DNA from: Streptomyces hawaiiensis
GTDB lineage: Bacteria > Actinomycetota > Actinomycetes > Streptomycetales > Streptomycetaceae
Direction: 5' to 3'
NCBI RefSeq assembly: GCF_004803895.1
Contig: NZ_CP021978.1
Coordinates: 2,480,001-2,544,000 of the forward strand
Length of the DNA stretch: 64,000 nucleotides
Part shown: piece by piece, positions 17,974 to 25,340 of the stretch
How positions within the stretch are numbered: position 1 is the first letter of the stretch
How the letters are laid out: every line of letters starts with the position of its first letter
Position numbers and translations under genes: made by a program
The notes under the pieces: model-generated
The model's input: only the letters and a program-made list of their open reading frames with translations
Database searches by the model: none
Told to the model about the DNA's origin: nothing

Positions 17974-17979
17974 ACCCTA
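17974..17979 (-). promoter_or_regulatory. Candidate -10 element for ctaCDF
   Basis: TAGGGT on the minus strand, 111 nt before the ctaC GTG, in an otherwise GC-rich leader. This hexamer is a common streptomycete -10, but no good -35 is visible, so it may need an activator or alternative sigma factor. Confidence 0.3.
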
Positions 17980-18065
17980 GCCGACGCCCTCCGGGGGTTC
18001 TCGGGGAGGGGTCCCTAGTCACCCGGGTGGTTCGCTGATTTGGCGGCTGCGGGTTGTTTGTGGCT

Positions 18066-18112
18066 GTTCGCGCAGTTCCCCGCGCCCCTGAGGTCCGCTG
18101 CCCCCAGGAACG
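18066..18112. repeat. Intergenic GC-rich repeat, type A copy
   Basis: GTTCGCGCAGTTCCCCGCGC followed by CCCTGAGG and TGCCCCCAGG. Here it lies just upstream of the desulfurase GTG at 18128 in a divergent region, so it is not only a terminator position. Confidence 0.7.
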
Positions 18113-18127
18113 TTCTAGCGTTGCCGT

Positions 18128-19507
18128 GTGCCCTACTTCGACGCTGCTTCCAGTGCTCCTCTCCATCCCGTTGCCCGGCAGGCGCTGCTGGCCTCGTTCG
18201 ACGAGGGGTGGGCGGATCCCGCACGTCTGTACAGGGAGGGGCGGCGTGCCCGGGTGCTGCTGGACGCGGCGCGGGAGGCTGCCGCCGAGGCGGTGGGGTG
18301 CCGGCCGGACGAGCTGGCCTTCACCTCCTCCGGAACCCGTGCCGTGCACACGGGGGTTGCCGGGGCGCTGGCCGGACGCAGGCGGATCGGGCGTCACCTG
18401 ATCGTGTCATCGGTCGAACACTCCTCTGTACTGCATTCGGCGGAGCTCCTCGAGGGGGCCGGAGGGGCCGTCACCCAGGTCGCGGTGGACCGCACCGGGC
18501 TGGTGGACCCGGCGGCCTACGGCGACGCCCTGCGCGAGGACACCGCGCTGGCGTGTCTGCAGTCCGCCAACCACGAGGTGGGGACCGAGCAGCCGGTCGG
18601 GGCGGTGGCCGAGGTGTGCCGGGAGGCCGGGGTGCCGTTGCTGGTGGACGCGGCGCAGTCGCTGGGGTGGGGGCCGGTGGACGGGGGCTGGTCGCTGCTG
18701 ACGGCCAGTGCGCACAAGTGGGGCGGGCCGTCCGGGGTCGGGCTGCTCGTGGTCCGCAAGGGTGTGCGGTTCGCGGCGCAAGGGCCGGTGGACGAGCGGG
18801 AGTCGGGGCGGGCGCCCGGTTTCGAGAACATCCCGGCGATCGTCGCGGCGGCCGCCTCGCTCAGGGCCGTGCGGGCGGAGGCTGCCGAGGAGGCCGTGCG
18901 CCTGCGGGAGCTGACGGACCGGATCCGGGCCCGGGTGCCGCGCCTGGTCTCCGACGTAGAGGTGGTGGGCCATCCGGTGCGCCGGCTGCCCGGGGTCGTC
19001 ACCTTCTCCTGCCTCTACGTCGACGGGGAGGCGCTGCTGCACGAGCTGGACCGGGAGGGCTTCTCCGTCTCGTCCGGATCGTCCTGCACGAGCAGCACGC
19101 TGACGCCCAGCCACGTACTGCGGGCGATGGGCGCGCTGAGTGAGGGAAATGTGCGGGTGTCGCTGCCGTCCGGGGTGGCGGAGGAGGACGTGGAGCGGTT
19201 CCTGGAGGTGCTTCCCCGGGCTGTGGCGGCGGTGCGGGAGAAGCTGGGCGCGCCGGCCGCCTCGGACGTGGTCCGCGAGCAGGACGTCCTGGTCGTGGAC
19301 TCCCTCGGCAAGCGCTGCCCCATCCCCGTCATCGAACTCGCGAAGGTCATCGGTGACGTGCCCGTGGGCGGCCTGGTCCGGGTCCTGTCCGACGACGAGG
19401 CGGCCCGCCTGGACATCCCGGCGTGGTGCGAGATGAGGAACCAGGAGTACGTGGGCGAGGAGCCGGCGGACCGAGGAACGTCGTACTTGATCCGCCGAGC
19501 GAGCTGA
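18128..19507 (+). CDS. Cysteine desulfurase fused to a TusA-like sulfurtransferase domain
   Basis: 459 aa. Residues 1-370 are a NifS/IscS-type PLP enzyme: HHE-like VSSVEHSSV, the PLP lysine in SAHKWGGPSG (K197) and a reactive Cys in the SSGSSCTSS loop (C320). After a linker, residues 385-459 form a TusA domain with the CPxP motif in GKRCPIPVIELAK (C397). In other bacteria these are separate proteins that pass persulfide from IscS to TusA for tRNA thiolation and related uses; fusion would give direct transfer. Start is GTG 18128. Single gene, convergent with the PfkB kinase. Confidence 0.93.
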   Translation: MPYFDAASSAPLHPVARQALLASFDEGWADPARLYREGRRARVLLDAAREAAAEAVGCRPDELAFTSSGTRAVHTGVAGALAGRRRIGRHLIVSSVEHSSVLHSAELLEGAGGAVTQVAVDRTGLVDPAAYGDALREDTALACLQSANHEVGTEQPVGAVAEVCREAGVPLLVDAAQSLGWGPVDGGWSLLTASAHKWGGPSGVGLLVVRKGVRFAAQGPVDERESGRAPGFENIPAIVAAAASLRAVRAEAAEEAVRLRELTDRIRARVPRLVSDVEVVGHPVRRLPGVVTFSCLYVDGEALLHELDREGFSVSSGSSCTSSTLTPSHVLRAMGALSEGNVRVSLPSGVAEEDVERFLEVLPRAVAAVREKLGAPAASDVVREQDVLVVDSLGKRCPIPVIELAKVIGDVPVGGLVRVLSDDEAARLDIPAWCEMRNQEYVGEEPADRGTSYLIRRAS

Positions 19508-19512
19508 CCGGC

Positions 19513-19560
19513 TCAGGGGCGCGGGGCGCTGCGCGACCAGCCCCCACGCGCCCGCAGCCG
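19513..19560. repeat. Intergenic GC-rich repeat, type A copy, inverted
   Basis: Reverse-complement form: AGGGGCGCGGGGCGCTGCGC then CAGCCCCCACGCGCCCGCAGCC, between the convergent desulfurase and PfkB kinase stops. Confidence 0.65.
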
Positions 19561-19567
19561 TCGACGG

Positions 19568-20542
19568 TCAGGCCAGATGCCCCCGGACCTCCGTCGCCGC
19601 CTCGTCCCCGTACGCCTTCGTGAACCGCTCCATGAAGTGCCCGCGCCGCAGCTGGTACTCCTGCGTGCCCACGGTCTCGATGACGAGGGTCGCCAGCATG
19701 CACCCGACCTGCGCGGCCCGCTCCAGGGAGACGCCCCAGGCCAGACCCGAGAGGAAACCGGCGCGGAACGCGTCGCCGACGCCCGTCGGGTCGGCCTTGC
19801 GCTCCTCGTCGGGCGTGCCGACCTCGATCGGGTCGTCGCCGGCCCGCTCGATGCGTACGCCGCGCGCGCCGAGGGTGGTCACCCGGTGGCCCACGCGGGA
19901 CAGGATCTCCTCGTCGCTCCAGCCGGTCTTGGACTCGATGAGGCCCTTCTCGTACTCGTTGGAGAAGAGGTACGTCGCCCCGTCCAGCAGGATGCGGATC
20001 TCCTCGCCGTCCATCCGGGCGATCTGCTGGGAGAAGTCGGCGGCGAACGGGATCGAGCGGGAGCGGCACTCCTCGGTGTGGCGGAGCATGGCCTCCGGGT
20101 CGTCCGCGCCGACGGAGACCAGGTCGAGGCCGCCGACGCGGTCGGCGACGGTCTTCAGCTCGATGAGGCGGGCCTCGCTCATGGCACCGGTGTAGAAGGA
20201 GCCGATCTGGTTGTGGTCGGCGTCGGTCGTGCACACGAAGCGGGCGGTGTGCAGCGTGTCGGAGATGCGGACGGAGTCGGTGTCGACGCCGTGCCGCTCC
20301 AGCCAGGCCCGGTACTCGTCGAAGTCCGCGCCCGCGGCGCCGACCAGGATCGGCCGGGTGCCGAGCTGTCCCATGCCGAACGCGATGTTCGCGGCGACGC
20401 CGCCGCGGCGGACGTCGAGCTTGTCGACCAGGAACGACAGCGAGACCGTGTGCAGCTGGTCCGCTACGAGCTGGTCGGCGAAGCGGCCGGGGAAGGTCAT
20501 GAGGTGGTCGGTGGCGATGGAGCCGGAGACTGCGATGCGCAC
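19568..20542 (-). CDS. PfkB-family carbohydrate/nucleoside kinase (AdoK/CbhK-like)
   Basis: 324 aa ribokinase-fold kinase. AVSGSIATDHLMTFPGRFADQL, RRGGVAANIAFGMGQLG and the anion-hole motif DPTGVGDAFRAGFLSGLAWG (catalytic Asp in GVGDAF) are clear. The N-terminus strongly resembles mycobacterial adenosine kinase AdoK, so phosphorylation of adenosine or a related nucleoside or sugar is likely. It lies between the desulfurase fusion and the erpA/nadA region; the context does not fix its substrate. Confidence 0.9.
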   Translation of the reverse strand: MRIAVSGSIATDHLMTFPGRFADQLVADQLHTVSLSFLVDKLDVRRGGVAANIAFGMGQLGTRPILVGAAGADFDEYRAWLERHGVDTDSVRISDTLHTARFVCTTDADHNQIGSFYTGAMSEARLIELKTVADRVGGLDLVSVGADDPEAMLRHTEECRSRSIPFAADFSQQIARMDGEEIRILLDGATYLFSNEYEKGLIESKTGWSDEEILSRVGHRVTTLGARGVRIERAGDDPIEVGTPDEERKADPTGVGDAFRAGFLSGLAWGVSLERAAQVGCMLATLVIETVGTQEYQLRRGHFMERFTKAYGDEAATEVRGHLA

Positions 20543-20674
20543 GGCGTGGACTCTCCTGAGGGAGGCGGACCTTGACGGTTCACGCTATCGGGTGGGCAGG
20601 GCGGCTCTGAAGACATCGAAACTACCCGATAGTAGATCTTTCTCCGTGAGCTCGACCGTGCATACGGTGCCGTT

Positions 20675-20884
20675 ATGGCGAACCTCAAGGTCCACGCGCC
20701 CGCTCCGGTCGATCTGGAAGGCGAACTGGCGTCGCTGCCCGGTGACGGGGCGCGGATGGCTCCGCACTGGGCGGTCCCCGACCGGGTCGCCTCGCGGCCG
20801 GTCTCCCCGGCCCTCATCCACGGCGTGTCCGTACCCCCGGCGTCGGCGCGGCTGCTCGACGCCATGGAGGACTACGGGGACTGA
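20675..20884 (+). CDS. Small hypothetical protein (69 aa)
   Basis: MANLKVHAPAPVDLEGELAS with a Pro-rich middle and an acidic end (LLDAMEDYGD). No domain recognised. No RBS is visible, but CATACG/TACGGT at 20661-20668 ends 6-8 nt before the ATG, which suits a leaderless mRNA. It is divergent from the PfkB kinase and 146 nt before the large membrane protein. Opposite-strand ORFs cover the same bases but have low-complexity products. I judge it more likely real than not. Confidence 0.5.
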   Translation: MANLKVHAPAPVDLEGELASLPGDGARMAPHWAVPDRVASRPVSPALIHGVSVPPASARLLDAMEDYGD

Positions 20885-21030
20885 ACGGCGCATTCGCGGG
20901 AACCGTGTGCTCCCCCGCTGCGTCCCATCGCTGTCCCCCGTAAAGGGGAGGCGGGATACGACCCACCAGCGGGCCCGTATGTGACGGGCCGGGTCCCATG
21001 GGACAGCTGTGCAGCCGAAGGAGCGATGCG

Positions 21031-23361
21031 GTGAACACCGAGCGACCCGACAACGACGACGACGCCAGGGAAGCGGGCGCCGCCGGAACCGCCGACGCCC
21101 CGGAGGCCGGGGACCCGGGCGCGGCGGACACCGGGGCGTCGGCGAAGGCCGGGGCGTCGCCGGGCACCGCTGAGCCGGCCGGGGCCGCAGAGGCTTCCGG
21201 CGAGACCGCAGAGGCACCCACCGACGCCGCAGAAGCTTCCGCCGAGGCTGCAGAGGCACCCGCCAAGGCTGCAGAGGCACCCGCCAAGGCCGCAGAAGCT
21301 GCCGCCGAGGCCGCAGAGGCCGCCACCGTGGCCGCAGAGGCTTCCGCCGAGGCCGCAGGAGCTTCCGAGGTAGCAGGTGCTGACACGCGCGCCGCCGAGG
21401 GGGATGCCGCCGAGGGCGGCGGCCAGGGCGACTCGGCCCCGCCCGGCGCAAGGGCCGGTGCGCCGCAAGCCGGGAAGACGGCCGCGCCCGAAGACCCGCA
21501 AGCCGACGGCGAGCGGGCCATGACGGCCGAGGCTCCGGACGCCGAGACCGAATCGGCGCCGGATCGCGAGGCCGCCGCCACAAGCACAGGCGCCGAAGAC
21601 GCCGCCTCCGGATCGGCCCCGACCTTGGGCCGTGACACCGCGGCAACCGACTCAGACACCGGGGAAGCCCACTCCGGACCAGGCCCGGCCCGCGACGCCG
21701 CAGGGGCCGACACACAGGCCGGGGAAGCCCACTCCGGACCAGGCCCGGCCCGCGACGCCGCAGGGGCCGACACACAGGCCGGGGAAGCCCGTCCCGGACC
21801 GGCACCGGCCCCGGCACCGGCACTGGATCGCGGCCTCGCGGCGGACGGCTCCGGCGGCGACGCGGTCCGCTCCGGCTCCACCTCCACGCCGGGCGGTGAT
21901 CTCCCCCGCGACCACGAGGTGCTGGTCCGGCACGGCGGTGGCCGCCCCCGTACGCCCGCGATCATCGCCTCCGTCGCCGCGGCCGTGCTGCTGATCGGCG
22001 GCGGCGGGGCCTGGCTCGCCTCCAACGCGTCGAGCGGATCGGGCGGTGGTACGACGTCCGGTGCGCCCGGCGGGGACGGCACTCCCCCGCCGCTCGCCCT
22101 CGACGGGTACTCGGACTCCACGGCCGGCGGCAACGGCATCGCACCCGGCGAGCCCAACCCCTACGGCGCCACCTACCGCGTCGACGGCACCCTGCCGGAC
22201 GGCCCCGGCAAGGCGCCGGTGTACCGGGCGCGGGGCGAGGTCGCCAAGGAGGACGTGGCCCGGCTGGCGAAGGCCCTCGGGGTCGAGGGGACGCCGGTGG
22301 CGCAGGGCGAGGCCTGGAAGATCGGGGGCCAGGACGGGTCGGGGCCGAGCCTCCAGGTGAACCGGCAGGCGCCTGGGTCCTGGACGTTCACCCGCTACGC
22401 CCCCGGCACCGACAACTGCAAGGGCACCGACACCTGCACCGCCCCGCAGTCCGGTGGCACACCGGTGAGCGAGGAGGTGGCCGAGAAGGCCGCCTCGCCC
22501 GTCCTGAAGGCGGTGGGTCAGGACGACGCGAAGCGTGATGCGAGCCAGGTCATGGGGGCCCAGCGGGTGGTGAACGCCACTCCCGAGGTCGGCGGACTGC
22601 CCACGCACGGCTGGACGACCGGGATCACGGTCGGCTCGGACGGCGAGGTCGTCGGCGGCAGCGGTCAGCTGAAGACGCCGGTGAAGGGCGACACGTACCC
22701 CGTGGTCGGCGCCGAGAAGGCACTGGAGCTGATGAACGGGCAGCCGAAGAACGAGCACCGGATGGGCATCGGCGGCTGCGCCAGTCCCGTGCCGCTGAAG
22801 GACCGGCTGGAGCAGCCCTGTGAGCAGCCGGCGAGCGGCGCTCCCGGGCAGGACGCGGTCACGGTCGAGAACGCGGTGTTCGGGCTGGCCGCGCACGTCG
22901 TGGACGGGCGGCAGGCACTGGTGCCGTCCTGGCTGTTCGAGGTGAGGGCGCCGGGCGCGCAGGACCCGTTCACGGTGACGTACCCGGCGGTGGAGCCGAA
23001 GTACCTGGCCTCCCCCGAGCCGAGCGAGCCGGGTGACCAGCCGACGCAGGCTCCCGGTCCGCGCGAGGTGAAGGTGGACGGCTACCGGGCCGAGGGCTCG
23101 GAGCTGACGGTGACCTTCACGGGCGGGGTGTGCGCCGACTACGACGTGAAGGCGGGCGAGAAGGGCGACGAGGTGACGGTCACGGTGACGTCGACCCCGT
23201 GGCCGGACAAGGTCTGCGTCATGATCGCCAAACAGTTCCAGGAGACCGTGCGGCTGGACGAGCCGCTCGGTGACCGGGCGGTCGTCGACGCGGACGGCAA
23301 GGCGGTCCCGCTGGCCAAGGAGGGCGCGCGGCTGCCGGCTCCCCCGGCGCGGGAGCGGTAG
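21031..23361 (+). CDS. Single-pass membrane protein with Ala-rich repetitive cytoplasmic region
   Basis: 776 aa from GTG 21031, which has AAGGAG 7 nt upstream; the in-frame ATG at 20998 lacks this. Residues 1-300 are low-complexity and acidic: seven 7-aa repeats of the type AEAPAKA, later two identical 20-residue repeats. A single membrane helix is near 308-330 (IIASVAAAVLLIGGGGAWLA). The C-terminal 440 aa are extracytoplasmic with a few Cys pairs (CKGTDTC, GGCASP) and resemble the uncharacterised secreted domains common in streptomycetes. No known function; the long acidic cytoplasmic arm could be a scaffold, which is speculation. Confidence 0.85.
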   Translation: MNTERPDNDDDAREAGAAGTADAPEAGDPGAADTGASAKAGASPGTAEPAGAAEASGETAEAPTDAAEASAEAAEAPAKAAEAPAKAAEAAAEAAEAATVAAEASAEAAGASEVAGADTRAAEGDAAEGGGQGDSAPPGARAGAPQAGKTAAPEDPQADGERAMTAEAPDAETESAPDREAAATSTGAEDAASGSAPTLGRDTAATDSDTGEAHSGPGPARDAAGADTQAGEAHSGPGPARDAAGADTQAGEARPGPAPAPAPALDRGLAADGSGGDAVRSGSTSTPGGDLPRDHEVLVRHGGGRPRTPAIIASVAAAVLLIGGGGAWLASNASSGSGGGTTSGAPGGDGTPPPLALDGYSDSTAGGNGIAPGEPNPYGATYRVDGTLPDGPGKAPVYRARGEVAKEDVARLAKALGVEGTPVAQGEAWKIGGQDGSGPSLQVNRQAPGSWTFTRYAPGTDNCKGTDTCTAPQSGGTPVSEEVAEKAASPVLKAVGQDDAKRDASQVMGAQRVVNATPEVGGLPTHGWTTGITVGSDGEVVGGSGQLKTPVKGDTYPVVGAEKALELMNGQPKNEHRMGIGGCASPVPLKDRLEQPCEQPASGAPGQDAVTVENAVFGLAAHVVDGRQALVPSWLFEVRAPGAQDPFTVTYPAVEPKYLASPEPSEPGDQPTQAPGPREVKVDGYRAEGSELTVTFTGGVCADYDVKAGEKGDEVTVTVTSTPWPDKVCVMIAKQFQETVRLDEPLGDRAVVDADGKAVPLAKEGARLPAPPARER
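21661..21780 (+). repeat. Two identical 60-bp tandem repeats within the membrane-protein gene
   Basis: Bases 21661-21720 and 21721-21780 are identical, and a third, diverged copy starts at 21781 (GGGGAAGCCCGTCCCGGACC). The period is 20 codons, so the frame is kept. Upstream, a 21-bp repeat (seven codons, AEAPAKA type) covers about 21200-21360. Confidence 0.95.
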
Positions 23362-23378
23362 GAGCGGCTGGACAGCGC

Positions 23379-23415
23379 GAAGGCGGCGGCCCCGTCGGAG
23401 GGGGCCGCCGCCTTC
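23379..23415. terminator. Bidirectional terminator between the membrane protein and erpA genes
   Basis: Perfect 15-bp stem GAAGGCGGCGGCCCC (23379-23393) / GGGGCCGCCGCCTTC (23401-23415), 7-nt loop, between convergent stops. Confidence 0.9.
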
Positions 23416-23451
23416 GTCGTGTCCGCGTCCGCCGGTGGCGGCTCGGCCGGC

Positions 23452-23808
23452 TCAGCTGAAGGAGTCGCCGCAGGCGCAGGAGCCCGTCGCGTTCGGGTTG
23501 TCGATCGTGAAGCCCTGCTTCTCGATGGTGTCCACGAAGTCGATCGTGGCACCGCCCAGGTACGGGGCGCTCATGCGGTCGGTGACGACCTTCACACCGC
23601 CGAAGTCCTTCTCGACGTCGCCGTCGAGGGCGCGCTCGTCGAAGAAGAGCTGGTAGCGCAGGCCGGAGCAGCCGCCGGGCTGGACGGCGACACGCAGCGC
23701 GAGGTCTTCGCGGCCTTCCTGGTCGAGCAGCGCCTTGACCTTGGACGCGGCGGCGTCGGTCAGGATGATGCCGTCGGTGACGGTGCTGGTCTCGTCCGAT
23801 ACGGACAT
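23452..23808 (-). CDS. erpA: HesB/IscA-type iron-sulfur cluster carrier (ErpA-like)
   Basis: 118 aa. A-type carrier with the three conserved cysteines: QPGGCSGLRYQ and the C-terminal GSCACGDSF (CxC). It delivers Fe-S clusters to apoproteins in the cytoplasm. It is divergent from nadA, whose product needs a 4Fe-4S cluster, and about 4 kb from a cysteine desulfurase. Start ATG 23808; GGGAGA lies just upstream on the minus strand. The choice of erpA over iscA is by general similarity. Confidence 0.92.
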   Translation of the reverse strand: MSVSDETSTVTDGIILTDAAASKVKALLDQEGREDLALRVAVQPGGCSGLRYQLFFDERALDGDVEKDFGGVKVVTDRMSAPYLGGATIDFVDTIEKQGFTIDNPNATGSCACGDSFS

Positions 23809-24013
23809 CTACATCTCTCCCGGGTTGTACGGAGACTGCTTGCCGACGGTTCCAACCGGCGGGGCCTCGGATTCATTCCGGGGCCGGGCGCTCGATCTCG
23901 GCTCCTTTTCATGCTCGCACACGCACCGGGAACCGGAAAACGGCTCTTTCCGGGTCTTCCCGGGAATGAACGGCGGCTCACCGGGATTCACGTCACACAG
24001 ACGCTATGGCCAT

Positions 24014-24060
24014 CGTCAAAGTGACGTGAAGCGGTTATGATAGATAGCGTCAAATCGACG
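24014..24060 (+). promoter_or_regulatory. nadA promoter with two near-identical 13-nt sites
   Basis: CGTCAAAGTGACG (24014-24026, a perfect 5-3-5 palindrome) and CGTCAAATCGACG (24048-24060) differ at two positions and lie 34 nt apart. Between them is TATGAT (24036-24041), a good -10. The first site would cover the -35 and the second the start of the transcript, as for a repressor. No good -35 hexamer is present. The factor is not identified. Confidence 0.5.
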
Positions 24061-24091
24061 AAAAGTCGCAGAAACAGAAAGGGTGCGTGTC

Positions 24092-25276
24092 GTGACCACC
24101 GCCCAGACCCAGGAGCTCGACGTACAGCCGACGCCCCTCGCCCTGCTGCTCCTCGGCCGTGAGGCCGACCCGAAGAGCGAGCGCGGTGTGGAGTGTCCCG
24201 GCGACCTGCCCTCGCCGTCCGACCCGGACCTGGTGGAGCGCGCCCGCAAGGCGAAGGAGAAGCTCGGGGACAAGGTCTTCGTGCTCGGCCACCACTACCA
24301 GCGCGACGAGGTCATCCAGTTCGCCGACGTGACCGGTGACTCGTTCAAGCTGGCCCGGGACGCGGCCGCCCGCCCGGAGGCCGAGTACATCGTGTTCTGC
24401 GGCGTGCACTTCATGGCGGAGTCCGCGGACATCCTGACCTCCGACGACCAGAAGGTCGTGCTGCCCGACCTCGCCGCCGGCTGCTCGATGGCCGACATGG
24501 CGACGGCCGAGCAGGTCGCCGAGTGCTGGGACGTGCTGACCGAGGCCGGCATAGCCGAGCAGGTCGTGCCCGTCTCGTACATGAACTCCTCCGCCGACAT
24601 CAAGGCGTTCACGGGCAAGCACGGCGGCACCATCTGCACCTCGTCCAACGCCGAGCGGGCCCTGGACTGGGCGTTCGAGCAGGGCGAGAAGGTGCTGTTC
24701 CTGCCGGACCAGCACCTGGGCCGCAACACCGCCGTGCGGGACATGGGCATGTCCCTGGAGGACTGCGTCCTCTACAACCCGCACAAGCCCAACGGCGGCC
24801 TGACCGCCGACGAGCTGCGCGCGGCGAAGATGATCCTGTGGCGCGGCCACTGCTCGGTCCACGGCCGCTTCAGCCTGGACTCGGTGAACGACGTGCGCGA
24901 GCGCATCCCGGGCGTGAACGTCCTGGTCCACCCCGAGTGCCGGCACGAGGTCGTGGGCGCGGCGGACTACGTCGGCTCGACGGAGTACATCATCAAGGCC
25001 CTGGAGGCCGCGCCGGCCGGCTCCAAGTGGGCCATCGGCACGGAGCTGAATCTGGTCCGCCGCCTGGCGAACCGTTTCGCGCCCGAGGGCAAGGAGATCG
25101 TCTTCCTCGACAAGACGGTCTGCTTCTGCTCGACCATGAACCGCATCGACCTCCCCCACCTGGTCTGGGCCCTGGAGTCGCTGGCCGAGGGCAACCTCGT
25201 CAACCGCATCGAGGTGGACAAGGAGACCGAGGCGTTCGCGAAGCTGGCCTTGGAGCGGATGCTGGCGCTGCCGTAA
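24092..25276 (+). CDS. nadA: Quinolinate synthase A
   Basis: 394 aa. Condenses iminoaspartate with dihydroxyacetone phosphate to quinolinate for NAD synthesis, using an oxygen-sensitive 4Fe-4S cluster. FVLGHHYQRDEVIQFAD, FCGVHFMAESADIL, NPHKPNGGL, HPECRHEVV and TVCFCSTMNRI (cluster Cys region) are the expected motifs. I use GTG 24092 (MTTAQTQ) because AAAGGG at 24078-24083 is 8 nt away; GTG 24083 would add three residues. No nadB or nadC adjoins. Divergent from erpA. Confidence 0.96.
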   Translation: MTTAQTQELDVQPTPLALLLLGREADPKSERGVECPGDLPSPSDPDLVERARKAKEKLGDKVFVLGHHYQRDEVIQFADVTGDSFKLARDAAARPEAEYIVFCGVHFMAESADILTSDDQKVVLPDLAAGCSMADMATAEQVAECWDVLTEAGIAEQVVPVSYMNSSADIKAFTGKHGGTICTSSNAERALDWAFEQGEKVLFLPDQHLGRNTAVRDMGMSLEDCVLYNPHKPNGGLTADELRAAKMILWRGHCSVHGRFSLDSVNDVRERIPGVNVLVHPECRHEVVGAADYVGSTEYIIKALEAAPAGSKWAIGTELNLVRRLANRFAPEGKEIVFLDKTVCFCSTMNRIDLPHLVWALESLAEGNLVNRIEVDKETEAFAKLALERMLALP

Positions 25277-25289
25277 CCGCCCCTGTCAC

Positions 25290-25328
25290 GGCGAAGGCCC
25301 CACCCGGTGTCCGGGTGGGGCCTTCGCC
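25290..25328. terminator. Bidirectional terminator between nadA and the RND permease gene
   Basis: Perfect 18-bp stem GGCGAAGGCCCCACCCGG (25290-25307) / CCGGGTGGGGCCTTCGCC (25311-25328) with a TGT loop, between convergent stop codons. Confidence 0.92.
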
Positions 25329-25340
25329 GTCCTACGGGGG

